A stretch of DNA of 64,000 nucleotides from Nocardioides pinisoli (lineage in GTDB: Bacteria > Actinomycetota > Actinomycetes > Propionibacteriales > Nocardioidaceae), in assembly GCF_024199985.1 (NCBI RefSeq), contig NZ_JANARS010000002.1, positions 496,001 to 560,000 on the forward strand, in the 5' to 3' direction. The notes beneath the pieces are model-generated. The model saw nothing but the letters and a program-made list of their open reading frames with translations, did no database searches and was not told the DNA's origin. The translations under genes were made by a program, and so were the position numbers. Below are positions 28,535-36,749 of the stretch, piece by piece; the stretch's first letter is position 1; each line of letters starts with the position of its first letter.

Positions 28535-28557
28535 GGTTACTCGCGGGTAGTAACCTC
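28533..28557. promoter_or_regulatory. Inverted-repeat operator overlapping the leaderless promoter of the enoyl-CoA hydratase gene
   Basis: GAGGTTACT and AGTAACCTC form a perfect 9-bp inverted repeat with a 7-nt centre. The right arm contains TAACCT (28551-28556), which is 6 nt before ATG 28563 and fits a leaderless -10. A regulator bound here would block RNA polymerase. The dyad also overlaps the stop codon of the ABC-F gene and could help end that transcript. Confidence 0.6.
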
Positions 28558-28562
28558 GCTCC

Positions 28563-29348
28563 ATGACTCCCGCAGACCTCGCCGCCGTCGGCCTCCGCCT
28601 CGAGATCGAGGGCCCGGTCGCGACCGTCACCCTCGACCGACCCGAGGTCCGCAACGCCCAGACCCCGGCGATGTGGCTGGCACTCGCCGAGCTCGGCGCG
28701 AGCCTGCCCGACGACGTACGCGTCGTGGTGGTGACGGGGGAGGGCGACACGTTCTCGGCCGGCCTCGACCGCGCGATGCTCGACCCGGCCCACGCGGGCG
28801 AGGGCACGGTGCTGGCACTGCTGGCCCTGAGCGACGAGGAGGCGTCGGCCCGGATCGAGGAGTTCCAGCGCGGCTTCACCTGGCTGCGCGACCCACGCTT
28901 CGTGTCGATCGCCAAGGTGCGCGGCCACGCGATCGGCGCCGGCTTCCAGCTCGCGCTGTCGTGCGACCTGCGCGTGGTCGCCGACGACGCGAAGCTCTCC
29001 ATGAAGGAGTCGGCACTCGGCCTGGTCCCCGACCTCACCGGCACCAAGCCGCTCGTCGAGCACGTGGGCTACGCCCGGGCTCTCGAGATCTGCGCGACCG
29101 CGCGCGTCGTGACGGGGGAGGAGGCCGCACGCATCGGCCTGGCCACCGCGTGCGTGCCGGCCGCTGACCTCGACGCCGCGGTGGCCGACCTCGCCGCCGC
29201 GCTCGTCGCGCCCATGGCGGGCGTGGTCAGCGAGACGAAGACCCTGCTCCAGGGCGCGGCCGACCGCGACCTCGACGAGCAGCGGCGCCTCGAGCGGGAG
29301 GCGCAGGTACGCCGTTTCCGCGCCGTCGCGGCGGCCTTCGCGGGCTGA
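28563..29348 (+). CDS. Enoyl-CoA hydratase/isomerase family protein (EchA12-like)
   Basis: 261-residue crotonase-fold protein. The CoA/oxyanion-hole segments are VTGEGDTFSAGLDRAML and KVRGHAIGAGFQLALSCDLRV. The acidic residue region SMKESALGLVPDLTGTKPL follows. Crotonases hydrate enoyl-CoA in fatty acid beta-oxidation, and the exact reaction is open because one of the usual two catalytic glutamates is not obvious. M. tuberculosis echA12 (Rv1472) also lies next to the ABC-F gene. Leaderless ATG with an operator-like repeat. Confidence 0.88.
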   Translation: MTPADLAAVGLRLEIEGPVATVTLDRPEVRNAQTPAMWLALAELGASLPDDVRVVVVTGEGDTFSAGLDRAMLDPAHAGEGTVLALLALSDEEASARIEEFQRGFTWLRDPRFVSIAKVRGHAIGAGFQLALSCDLRVVADDAKLSMKESALGLVPDLTGTKPLVEHVGYARALEICATARVVTGEEAARIGLATACVPAADLDAAVADLAAALVAPMAGVVSETKTLLQGAADRDLDEQRRLEREAQVRRFRAVAAAFAG

Positions 29349-29440
29349 CACGACGACGCCGCCGCGCGCGGCGTCGGTGGCGCGAGGGACAATGACACTC
29401 CGCCGGGAGTTCACGGTGGTGGACCTCAGGAGGAGTGGGC

Positions 29441-31330
29441 ATGTCGATGGGAACGGGCCTGGGTGGCCCCCCGTGGCGGCACCTGCGCAGTGACCGAAGC
29501 GTCGTCGACAACAAGATCGAGCGCCGCACGCTGCGCCGGGTGCTCGGCTTCGCGCGTCCGCACCGGCGGCTGATCGCCGCGTTCCTCGTGGTCACGGTGG
29601 TCGACGCGGCGCTCGTCGTGGTCCCGCCGCTCCTGCTCAAGGCGATCATCGACGACGCGGTCGGCGCCGGCGACACCTCGCTCGTCGTGTGGCTGGCCGT
29701 CCTCGTGGCGGTGGTGGCCGTCCTCGACGCCGGCTTCGGCCTCATCACGGGCTGGCTGTCGAGCCGGATCGGCGAGGGACTGATCTACGACCTGCGCACC
29801 CAGGTGTTCGCCCACGTCCAGCGCCAGTCGCTGGCGTTCTTCACCCGCACCCAGACCGGCGCCCTGGTCAGCCGTCTCAACAACGACGTGATCGGCGCCC
29901 AGCGGGCGTTCACCTCCACGCTCCAGGGCACCGTCTCCAACATCATCGCCGCCGTCGTCGTGGGCGTGACGATGCTCTTCCTCAGCTGGCCGGTCACGCT
30001 GCTGTGCGTCGCGCTCTTCCCGATCCTCCTGATCGCCTCGCGCCTCGTCGGCAACCGCCTGGCCGACCTCTCGCGGCAGCAGATGGACGGCAACGCCGAC
30101 CTCGGCAACGCCATGACCGAGCGCTTCAACGTCGGCGGCGCGATGCTCCTCAAGCTCTTCGGCCGCCGCGAGTCCGAGGACGTCGCCTACGCCGAGAAGG
30201 CCGCGGTCGTGCGCGACCTCGGCGTGCGCATCTCGCTGCTCACCCGCATCTTCTTCGCCGCGATGACGCTCGTGCCGTCGCTGGCGACCGCGCTGGTCTA
30301 CGGCATCGGCGGCTGGCTGGCCATCCGCGGCGACCTGTCGGTCGGCACCATCGTCGCGCTCGGCGTCCTGCTGACCCGCCTGCTCGGGCCGCTCCAGGGC
30401 CTCTCCAACGTGCGCATCGACGTGATGACCGCCTTGGTCAGCTTCGACCGCGTCTTCGAGGTGCTCGACCTGCCGTCCCTGATCCAGGAGAAGCCCGACG
30501 CCATTGCGCTCGCCCCGTCGGCCTCGCGCCTGGAGTTCGACCACGTCGCGTTCACCTACCCGCGCGCCGACGAGATCTCCCTCGCCTCGCTCGAGACCGT
30601 CGCACGCACCGAGTCGCGCGACACCGGCCAGGTGCTCCACGAGGTCACGTTCACGGCGGAGCCGGGTCAGATGGTCGCCCTCGTCGGCCCGTCCGGGGCC
30701 GGCAAGACGACGGTCACCCACCTCGTCGCCCGGCTCTACGACGTCGAGTCCGGAGCGGTGCGCGTCGGCGGGCACGACGTACGGGACGTCACGCTGCAGT
30801 CGCTGGAGGACGTGGTCGGCTACGTCACCCAGGACGCCCACATGTTTCACGACACGATCCGCGCCAACCTGCTCTACGCCCGCCCCGCCGCGTCGGAGGC
30901 CGACGTCTGGGCCGCCCTCGAGGCCGCGCAGATCGCGTCCCTCGTCCGGTCGCTGCCCGACGGCCTCGACACGGTCGTCGGTGACCGGGGCTACCGGCTC
31001 AGCGGGGGCGAGCGGCAGCGGCTCGCGATCGCCCGCCTGCTCCTCAAGGCGCCCGCGATCGTCGTCCTCGACGAGGCCACCGCCCACCTGGACAGCGAGT
31101 CCGAGGCCGCGGTCCAGCAGGCCCTCGACGCCGCCCTCGAGGGGCGCACGTCGCTGGTCATCGCGCACCGGCTCTCCACCGTCCGCAACGCCGACCTGAT
31201 CCTCGTCCTCGACGACGGCCGCGTCGTGCAGCAGGGCACCCACGCCGAGCTGCTCGCCGCCGGCGGCCTCTACGCCACCCTCCACGCCACGCAGTTCCGC
31301 GCGGAGCGCTCGGAGCCCGTGCCCGGCTAG
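29441..31330 (+). CDS. ABC exporter half-transporter (MsbA/multidrug type)
   Basis: 629 residues: six-helix membrane domain (about 40-320), then one nucleotide-binding domain with Walker A GPSGAGKTT, signature LSGGERQRL, Walker B IVVLDEATAHLD and H-loop IAHRLST. It is expected to work as a homodimer exporting lipids or drugs. ATG 29441 is chosen because AGGAGGAG precedes it at proper distance. No partner half-transporter is adjacent. It is followed by a weak hairpin. Confidence 0.92.
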   Translation: MSMGTGLGGPPWRHLRSDRSVVDNKIERRTLRRVLGFARPHRRLIAAFLVVTVVDAALVVVPPLLLKAIIDDAVGAGDTSLVVWLAVLVAVVAVLDAGFGLITGWLSSRIGEGLIYDLRTQVFAHVQRQSLAFFTRTQTGALVSRLNNDVIGAQRAFTSTLQGTVSNIIAAVVVGVTMLFLSWPVTLLCVALFPILLIASRLVGNRLADLSRQQMDGNADLGNAMTERFNVGGAMLLKLFGRRESEDVAYAEKAAVVRDLGVRISLLTRIFFAAMTLVPSLATALVYGIGGWLAIRGDLSVGTIVALGVLLTRLLGPLQGLSNVRIDVMTALVSFDRVFEVLDLPSLIQEKPDAIALAPSASRLEFDHVAFTYPRADEISLASLETVARTESRDTGQVLHEVTFTAEPGQMVALVGPSGAGKTTVTHLVARLYDVESGAVRVGGHDVRDVTLQSLEDVVGYVTQDAHMFHDTIRANLLYARPAASEADVWAALEAAQIASLVRSLPDGLDTVVGDRGYRLSGGERQRLAIARLLLKAPAIVVLDEATAHLDSESEAAVQQALDAALEGRTSLVIAHRLSTVRNADLILVLDDGRVVQQGTHAELLAAGGLYATLHATQFRAERSEPVPG

Positions 31331-31355
31331 GGTCGCGGATCTCGACACGCCGCAT

Positions 31356-31378
31356 CGCGACCCCGTGCCTCGGTCGCG
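31356..31378 (+). terminator. Possible weak terminator after the ABC exporter
   Basis: CGCGACC (31356-31362) and GGTCGCG (31372-31378) form a 7-bp stem with a 9-nt loop. There is no U-tract. Confidence 0.35.
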
Positions 31379-31429
31379 CCGGCACTCGACCTCCCGGCCC
31401 ACGCCGGCCGCGACTCCGTCGCTGCCGGT

Positions 31430-31435
31430 TAGGGT
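31430..31435 (+). promoter_or_regulatory. Leaderless -10 element of the SDR gene
   Basis: TAGGGT lies 6 nt before ATG 31442. Confidence 0.55.
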
Positions 31436-31441
31436 CGGGAC

Positions 31442-32212
31442 ATGGACCTGCAGCTGAAGGACCGAGTCTTCATCGTCACCGGCGGGTCCCGCGGGCTCGG
31501 CCGGGCGAGCGCCGAGGCGCTGGTCGCGGAGGGTGCTCGGGTCGTGCTGTCCGGACGGTCGCAGGAGTCACTCGACGCGGCAACAGCAGCGCTCGACGCG
31601 GTCGCGGGGCGTCGGGTCGCGGTGGGCGTCGTGGCGGACAACGCCGAGCGCGAGACCCCGCGCCGCCTGCTCGGGGCCGCCCAGGACGCCTTCGGGCGCA
31701 CCGACGGAGCCCTGATCAGCGTCGGTGGTCCGCCGAAGGGACCGGTCGCCGACATCTCCGACGACCAGTGGAGCGCGGCGTTCGAGGCGGTCTTCCTCGG
31801 CGCCGTACGTCTCGCGCGCGAGATCGGCGCCGCGCTGCCCGCGGGCGGCTCGCTCGGCCTGGTGCTGTCCTCGAGCGTGCGGGCTCCGCTGCCCGAGATG
31901 GCGATCTCCAACGGCCTGCGCCCGGGCCTCGCGATGGTGGCCAAGACCTTGGCCGACGAGCTGGGGCCGAGGGGCGTGCGGGTCAACGGCCTCCTGCCGG
32001 GCCGGATCGCCACCGAGCGGGTCGCGGAGCTCGACGCCTCGACCGGTGATCCCGAGGCAGCCCGGCGTGCCGCCGAGGCGTCGATCCCGCTCGGCCGCTA
32101 CGGAGCCCCGGAGGAGTTCGGCGCCGTCGCTGCCTTCATGCTGTCGCCGGCCGCGTCATTCCTGACGGGCGTGATGCTCCCGGTCGACGGCGGACTCCTC
32201 CGCGCCCTCTGA
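31442..32212 (+). CDS. Short-chain dehydrogenase/reductase with altered active site
   Basis: 256 residues with a normal Rossmann start TGGSRGLG (13-20) and C-terminal PVDGG. The catalytic Tyr-x3-Lys is missing: the region around residues 150-165 reads PLPEMAISNGLRPGL, with Ser156/Asn157 and Arg160 in place of Tyr and Lys. A subgroup of SDRs annotated as 3-oxoacyl reductase-like shares this NxLR pattern. It may bind NAD(P)H with a different chemistry. Leaderless ATG. Its 3' end overlaps the convergent SURF1 gene by 57 bp. Confidence 0.85.
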   Translation: MDLQLKDRVFIVTGGSRGLGRASAEALVAEGARVVLSGRSQESLDAATAALDAVAGRRVAVGVVADNAERETPRRLLGAAQDAFGRTDGALISVGGPPKGPVADISDDQWSAAFEAVFLGAVRLAREIGAALPAGGSLGLVLSSSVRAPLPEMAISNGLRPGLAMVAKTLADELGPRGVRVNGLLPGRIATERVAELDASTGDPEAARRAAEASIPLGRYGAPEEFGAVAAFMLSPAASFLTGVMLPVDGGLLRAL

Positions 32213-33052
32213 GTCGTCACCCGGGTCGAGCCGCTCGCGCCACGTACGCCGTCGCACCCGCGCAGGCTCGGGCCCGCCGGTGCGCGTGGGCTCGGGCGCC
32301 GGGGCGTCCTTGCTGCCCCACGGGCCGCGGCCCCCGCGCCACTCGTCGTAGATGAGGTAGAAGAAGCCGAAGATCGCCAGGGCGCCGAAGAACCACCACT
32401 GGAGGCCGTAGAAGAAGTGCGGGCCGTTGTCGAGCTCGGGGAGCTCGACCGGCTCCAGCGGCGTGGCGGGCTCGGGCGACTCCGAGCGCAGGTCGACCCA
32501 GCCGCCGAGCACCTCGCGGCCGAGCGCGTCGCCGATGCGTCGGCTGTCGATGGCGCGGGTGGACTGGTCGGTGACCGCGGTGCTGTCGCCCTCCGCGTCA
32601 CGGCGCACCCAGCCGGTGACGTCGACCTCGCCCTCCGGGGGAGCGGGCACGTCCTCGGTGGACGCGCCGCGGTTGTCGGTGGCGAACCAGCCGCGGTCGA
32701 CCAGCAGGCTCGTGCCGTCGTCGAGCTCGAGCGGGACGACCACGTCGACCCCGGCCGCGCCCTCGCGGGTGCGGTAGCGCACGATCACCGTGTCCTCGAC
32801 GGCGTAGGTCCCGGTGGCCTCCACGATGCGCCACTCGTCGGCCGCCTCGACCGGCCGGCCGGGCGCGAGGACGGCCGTGACCGGGTCGGCGCCGGCCTCC
32901 TCGTTGCGCTGGATGATCTCGTTGCGCTCCTGGCGGTCGGCGAGCCGGTGGAACTGCCACTCGCCGAGCCGCCACGCGACCCAGGCGAGGAAGACGACCA
33001 CGAGCGCGAAGGCGATCCAGCGGCGCGAGACCAGGAACCGCAGCTTGTGCAC
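32156..33052 (-). CDS. SURF1-family cytochrome oxidase assembly protein
   Basis: 298 residues. Two transmembrane helices enclose an external domain: the first at about 11-27 (WIAFALVVVFLAWVAWRLG) and the second at about 215-235 (LQWWFFGALAIFGFFYLIYDE). Conserved SURF1 features are the WQFHRL segment, VDRGWF and the second-helix FYGLQWWFF. SURF1 delivers heme a to the oxidase, which fits with ctaA and ctaB in this window. The C-terminus has a disordered, charged tail that overlaps the end of the SDR gene on the other strand. Confidence 0.88.
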   Translation of the reverse strand: MHKLRFLVSRRWIAFALVVVFLAWVAWRLGEWQFHRLADRQERNEIIQRNEEAGADPVTAVLAPGRPVEAADEWRIVEATGTYAVEDTVIVRYRTREGAAGVDVVVPLELDDGTSLLVDRGWFATDNRGASTEDVPAPPEGEVDVTGWVRRDAEGDSTAVTDQSTRAIDSRRIGDALGREVLGGWVDLRSESPEPATPLEPVELPELDNGPHFFYGLQWWFFGALAIFGFFYLIYDEWRGGRGPWGSKDAPAPEPTRTGGPEPARVRRRTWRERLDPGDDSEGAEESAVDREHHARQE

Positions 33053-33109
33053 GCTGCGAGGTTATCCGGCTCGTCCTGAGCGTCCGGCGCCCGGTGCGGC
33101 CCCCGTCGC

Positions 33110-33115
33110 TAGACT
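33110..33115 (+). promoter_or_regulatory. Leaderless -10 element of moaA
   Basis: TAGACT lies 7 nt before GTG 33123. It is divergent from SURF1. Confidence 0.55.
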
Positions 33116-33122
33116 TGTGATC

Positions 33123-34112
33123 GTGACGACACCTCTGGCAGACCGCTTCGGCCGCGTGGCCACGGACCTCCGGGTCTCGCTCACCGACCGGTGCAACCTC
33201 CGGTGCAACTACTGCATGCCCGCCGAGGGCCTCGACTGGCTGCCCACGGAGCAGACGCTGACCGACGACGAGGTCGTCCGGCTGATCACGATCGGCGTGG
33301 AGCGGCTCGGCATCCGCGAGGTGCGGTTCACCGGCGGCGAGCCGCTGCTGCGCCGGGGACTGGTCGACATCGTGGCCCGCACGCACGCGCTCGGCGTCGA
33401 GACCTCGCTGACCACCAACGCGCTGGGGCTCTCGCGCACCGCCCAGGCCCTCGCCGACGCGGGGCTCGACCGGATCAACGCGAGCATCGACTCGGTGCGC
33501 CCGGAGACCTTCGCCACCATCACGCGTCGCGACCGGCTAGCGGACGTCGTCGCGGGCCTCGAGGCAGCCCAGGCCGCCGGGCTCGGACCCATCAAGCTCA
33601 ACGCCGTGCTGCTGCGCGGCACCAACGACGACCAGGCCGCCGAGCTGCTCCGGTGGAGCATCGACCACGGCTACGAGCTGCGGTTCATCGAGCAGATGCC
33701 GCTCGACGCGCAGCACGACTGGAGCCGGGCCAGCATGGTCACCGCGGACGAGATCCACGAGGCGCTCGCCGCCGAGTTCACCCTGACGCCGCACGGCGCA
33801 CCCCGCGGGAGCGCGCCCGCCGAGCTCTTCGACGTCGACGGGGGACCGGCCACGGTCGGGATCATCGCCTCCGTCACCCGCCCGTTCTGCGGCGACTGCG
33901 ACCGCGTGCGGCTCACCGCCGACGGCCAGGTGCGCAACTGCCTGTTCGCCCGCGAGGAGTCCGACCTCCGCACGTCGCTGCGCTCCGGCGCCGGCGACGA
34001 GGAGATCGCCGAGCGCTGGGTCATCGCGATGCTCGGCAAGCGTGCCGGCCACGGCATCGACGACGTGACGTTCCTCCAGCCCGACCGCCCCATGTCCGCC
34101 ATCGGCGGGTAG
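33123..34112 (+). CDS. moaA: MoaA, GTP 3',8-cyclase (molybdenum cofactor synthesis)
   Basis: Radical SAM enzyme for the first step of molybdopterin synthesis. 329 residues. The N-terminal SAM cluster is C24-x3-C28-x2-C31 (CNLRCNYC). The C-terminal cluster uses C256, C259 and C273 (FCGDCDRVRLTADGQVRNCLF region). The protein ends in Gly-Gly, a required feature of MoaA. GTG 33123 is chosen with TAGACT 7 nt upstream. No other moa gene is in the window. Confidence 0.96.
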   Translation: MTTPLADRFGRVATDLRVSLTDRCNLRCNYCMPAEGLDWLPTEQTLTDDEVVRLITIGVERLGIREVRFTGGEPLLRRGLVDIVARTHALGVETSLTTNALGLSRTAQALADAGLDRINASIDSVRPETFATITRRDRLADVVAGLEAAQAAGLGPIKLNAVLLRGTNDDQAAELLRWSIDHGYELRFIEQMPLDAQHDWSRASMVTADEIHEALAAEFTLTPHGAPRGSAPAELFDVDGGPATVGIIASVTRPFCGDCDRVRLTADGQVRNCLFAREESDLRTSLRSGAGDEEIAERWVIAMLGKRAGHGIDDVTFLQPDRPMSAIGG

Positions 34113-34115
34113 GCG

Positions 34116-34145
34116 GCGTCGGTCGGCGTCGGTCAGCGTCGGTCA
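34116..34145. repeat. Three tandem 10-bp copies between moaA and the next gene
   Basis: GCGTCGGTC(G/A) is repeated three times from 34116 to 34145, ending in the stop codon of the convergent small gene. Confidence 0.7.
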
Positions 34146-34346
34146 GTCCGCCCGCGAGTGCGGCACGACGTCCTTCAGGAAGCCGCGCGCGCCGAGGAAG
34201 TCGGACAGCGAGGCCCGGTGCTCGTCGCAGGCGAGCCAGGACTTGCGGCGCTCGGGCGTGTGGATCTTCGGGTTGTTCCACCGGAGGTCCCACACGGCGT
34301 CGGCCTGGCAGCCCTTGGCCGAGCAGATGTCACGGTCGAGCTCCAT
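34143..34346 (-). CDS. Small Cys/His-containing conserved protein
   Basis: 67 residues (MELDRDICSAKGCQADAVWD...). Cysteines in CSAKGC and in the LACDEHR segment could bind zinc in a C-x4-C...C-x2-H arrangement. The central segment RWNNPKIHTPERRKSW is strongly conserved-looking and recurs in small actinobacterial proteins. Some of these are labelled acetone carboxylase in databases, which I regard as a mislabel given the size. GGAAGGA precedes ATG 34346. Function unknown. Confidence 0.8.
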   Translation of the reverse strand: MELDRDICSAKGCQADAVWDLRWNNPKIHTPERRKSWLACDEHRASLSDFLGARGFLKDVVPHSRAD

Positions 34347-34409
34347 GGTCGTCCTTCCGGCAGGCGGCCCCGGCGCCCCCGGCAGGGGGGGCGTCGGGCC
34401 CGGACATGA

Positions 34410-34450
34410 GAAGTGCCGGACAGCCACGGGGGGAAGCTGTCCGGCACTTC
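34410..34450. terminator. Long perfect hairpin between the two small minus-strand genes
   Basis: GAAGTGCCGGACAGC (34410-34424) pairs perfectly with 34436-34450 around an 11-nt loop. It most likely ends the DUF3099 transcript. It could instead act in the leader of the small Cys/His gene 64 bp further on. Confidence 0.65.
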
Positions 34451-34553
34451 GGTCGCTGACGCAGACGGGGGATGCTGCGCTCGCGGTGAAGATCATTCCA
34501 TGGGACTGGGTGAAAACCAAACTTTCGACACACCTAGGTCGTGTCGTGTTTCC

Positions 34554-34844
34554 TCAGTCTTCACCGTCGCGTGCCGTCAGTTCGTGAGCGCCGGCGTTGC
34601 CCGGCAGGCTGAACCCGTCGTCGCGCTGGTCCCCGGCGTTGGCTGCGACCACCGCGAAGAGCGGGACGAAGACCGCCGCGGCGGCGAAGACCCAGCTCAG
34701 CACGCCCGGCCAGGCGACCACCGCGGCGATGAAGCACACGAGCCGGATCGTCATGGAGATGGCGTAGCGACGCTGTCGCGACCGCATGTCGTCGGCGGCG
34801 CTGCTGCGAGCCGTGGTGATGCGCACGGCATCGGACTTGGCCAT
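34554..34844 (-). CDS. DUF3099-type small membrane protein
   Basis: 96 residues with a charged N-terminus (about 1-30) and two hydrophobic helices (about 30-48 and 50-68), then a polar tail. This matches the DUF3099 family of small actinobacterial membrane proteins of unknown function. ATG 34844 is supported by TAGACT (34857-34852) 7 nt upstream on this strand. It is divergent from the dodecin gene. Confidence 0.78.
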   Translation of the reverse strand: MAKSDAVRITTARSSAADDMRSRQRRYAISMTIRLVCFIAAVVAWPGVLSWVFAAAAVFVPLFAVVAANAGDQRDDGFSLPGNAGAHELTARDGED

Positions 34845-34851
34845 GCGTTCG

Positions 34852-34857
34852 AGTCTA
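34852..34857 (-). promoter_or_regulatory. Leaderless -10 element of the DUF3099 gene
   Basis: TAGACT on the minus strand, 7 nt before ATG 34844. Confidence 0.55.
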
Positions 34858-34919
34858 CGTCGCTAGGCTCGCAGATCCACGGGCCAGTGACGGTCCGCAC
34901 AGCGCCACCAGGAGGAACC

Positions 34920-35132
34920 ATGACCAACCGCACCTATCGCGTGACCGAGATCGTCGGGACCTCGCCCGACGGCATCGACCAGGCGATCCGCAACGGCATC
35001 CAGCGGGCCGGGCAGACGCTCCGCCACATCGACTGGTTCGAGGTCACCCAGGTCCGCGGCCAGGCCAAGGACGGGGCCGTCGAGCACTTCCAGGTCGGGA
35101 TGAAGGTGGGCTTCCGCCTCGAGGACGAGTGA
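34920..35132 (+). CDS. Dodecin (flavin-binding small protein)
   Basis: 70 residues: TYRVTEIVGTSPDGIDQAI, then RHIDWFEVTQVRGQ and FQVGMKVGFRLED. This is the full dodecin fold (one helix on a three-stranded sheet), which assembles as a dodecamer and binds flavin or CoA as a buffer. GGAGGAACC precedes ATG 34920, so unlike many neighbours it has a normal leader. TAGGCT at 34864-34869 is a possible -10. fabG follows 45 bp later. Confidence 0.93.
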   Translation: MTNRTYRVTEIVGTSPDGIDQAIRNGIQRAGQTLRHIDWFEVTQVRGQAKDGAVEHFQVGMKVGFRLEDE

Positions 35133-35147
35133 CCACGGGTTTCCTCG

Positions 35148-35170
35148 TACCGAGCGGTAATCACTAGCGT
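35148..35170 (+). promoter_or_regulatory. fabG promoter region with small dyad
   Basis: TAGCGT (35165-35170) lies 7 nt before GTG 35178, a leaderless -10. Just upstream TACCG-AG-CGGTA (35148-35159) is a short perfect dyad that could be a regulator site. Confidence 0.5.
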
Positions 35171-35177
35171 CGGGAGC

Positions 35178-35915
35178 GTGAGCGAGATTCCCGGATCCAG
35201 CACCCCGCCCGCGCCCCGATCGGTCCTGGTGACCGGAGGCAACCGGGGCATCGGCCGCGCCATCGCCGAGGCGTTCATCGCCCAGGGCGACAAGGTCGCG
35301 GTCACCACCCGCAACGGCGGCGCTCCCGAGGGCGCGCTCGACGTGCGCTGCGACATCACCGACGCCGCCCAGGTCGACGCCGCCTTCGCCCAGGTCGAGG
35401 AGGCCCACGGCCCGGTCGAGGTCCTCGTCGCCAACGCGGGCATCACCAAGGACACGCTCCTGCTCCGGATGAGCGAGGACGACTGGTCCTCGGTCATCGA
35501 CACCAACCTGACCGGCACCTTCCGGCTGACCAAGCGAGCCGCCAAGGGCATGCTGCGCCTGCGCCGCGGCCGGATCATCCTCATCTCCTCGGTCGTCGGA
35601 CTGCTCGGCTCCGCCGGGCAGGTCAACTACGCCGCCTCGAAGTCCGGGCTCGTCGGCCTGGCCCGGTCGCTGGCGCGTGAGCTCGGGAGCCGGTCGATCA
35701 CGACCAACGTCGTCGCGCCGGGCTTCGTCGAGACCGACATGACCGACGTCCTCACCGACGACCAGAAGAACGCCATCAAGACGCAGGTGCCGCTGGGTCG
35801 CTACGCCTCGACGGCCGAGGTCGCCTCGGCGGTCACCTGGCTCGCCTCCGACGGGGCTTCCTACGTCACCGGTGCCGTGATCCCGGTCGACGGCGGCCTC
35901 GGCATGGGCCACTGA
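35178..35915 (+). CDS. fabG: 3-oxoacyl-ACP reductase (FabG/MabA)
   Basis: NADPH-dependent reductase of type II fatty acid synthesis. 245 residues. The cofactor motif is TGGNRGIG (19-26), NAG is at 86-88, and the catalytic residues are Ser138, Tyr151 and Lys155 (YAASK). It is followed by fabI after 44 bp, the mabA-inhA arrangement of actinobacteria. GTG 35178 is supported by TAGCGT 7 nt upstream. Confidence 0.95.
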   Translation: MSEIPGSSTPPAPRSVLVTGGNRGIGRAIAEAFIAQGDKVAVTTRNGGAPEGALDVRCDITDAAQVDAAFAQVEEAHGPVEVLVANAGITKDTLLLRMSEDDWSSVIDTNLTGTFRLTKRAAKGMLRLRRGRIILISSVVGLLGSAGQVNYAASKSGLVGLARSLARELGSRSITTNVVAPGFVETDMTDVLTDDQKNAIKTQVPLGRYASTAEVASAVTWLASDGASYVTGAVIPVDGGLGMGH

Positions 35916-35959
35916 CCCTCCACCCGCGCGACACGAGCACTGACGAAAGGTCCAACGAC

Positions 35960-36730
35960 ATGGGAATCCTCGACGGAAAGCGCATCCTCGTCGCCGGCGT
36001 CACGATGGACAGCTCCATCGGCTTCGCGACGGCGAAGGTCGCCCAGGAGCAGGGCGCCACGGTGCTGATCTCCAACTTCGGCCGCGCACTCGGCATCACG
36101 AGGCGGATCGCCAAGCGGCTGCCGCAGGAGGCGCCGGTGCTCGAGCTCGACGTGACCGACGAGGGACACCTCGCGGGTCTCGCCGACCAGGTCCGCGAGC
36201 ACGTCGACGGCCTCGACGGCGTCGTGCACTCCATCGCCTACGGCAACCCCGAGACGCTGCTCGGCGGGAAGTTCATGGACGGCCCGTGGGACGACGTGGC
36301 GCAGGCCGTGCAGGTGTCGGCGTACTCGCTGAAGTCGCTGGCCGTCGCCACCCGGCCGCTGCTCTCGCGCGGCTCGTCCATCGTCGGGCTCACCTTCGAC
36401 GCCACCACGGCGTGGCCGGCCTACGACTGGATGGGCGTCGCCAAGGCAGCGCTGGAGAACACCTCGCGCTACGTCGCCCGCGACCTCGGCCCGGACGGCA
36501 TCCGCTGCAACCTCGTCTCGGCCGGCCCGCTGAAGACCCTCGCGGCGAAGGCCATCCCGGGGTTCGAGGACCTCGAGTCGGCGTGGAAGGACCGCGCGCC
36601 GCTCGGGTGGGACGAGTCCGACCACAGGCCGACCGCGCAGGCCGTCGTCGCCCTGCTGAGCGACTTCTTCCCCGCCACCACCGGGGAGATCGTGCACGTC
36701 GACGGCGGCTTCCACGCGATGGGCCTGTAG
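35960..36730 (+). CDS. fabI: Enoyl-ACP reductase (InhA/FabI type)
   Basis: 256 residues catalysing the last reduction in each fatty acid elongation cycle. The divergent Rossmann start is VAGVTMDSSIGF. The catalytic Tyr155 and Lys162 are in AYDWMGVAK. The HSIAYG segment (90-95) matches the NADH-binding Ser of InhA. ACGAAAGG precedes ATG 35960. It is the second gene of the fabG-fabI pair. Confidence 0.95.
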   Translation: MGILDGKRILVAGVTMDSSIGFATAKVAQEQGATVLISNFGRALGITRRIAKRLPQEAPVLELDVTDEGHLAGLADQVREHVDGLDGVVHSIAYGNPETLLGGKFMDGPWDDVAQAVQVSAYSLKSLAVATRPLLSRGSSIVGLTFDATTAWPAYDWMGVAKAALENTSRYVARDLGPDGIRCNLVSAGPLKTLAAKAIPGFEDLESAWKDRAPLGWDESDHRPTAQAVVALLSDFFPATTGEIVHVDGGFHAMGL

Positions 36731-36749
36731 GCACGCGCTGCCGGTTCGG

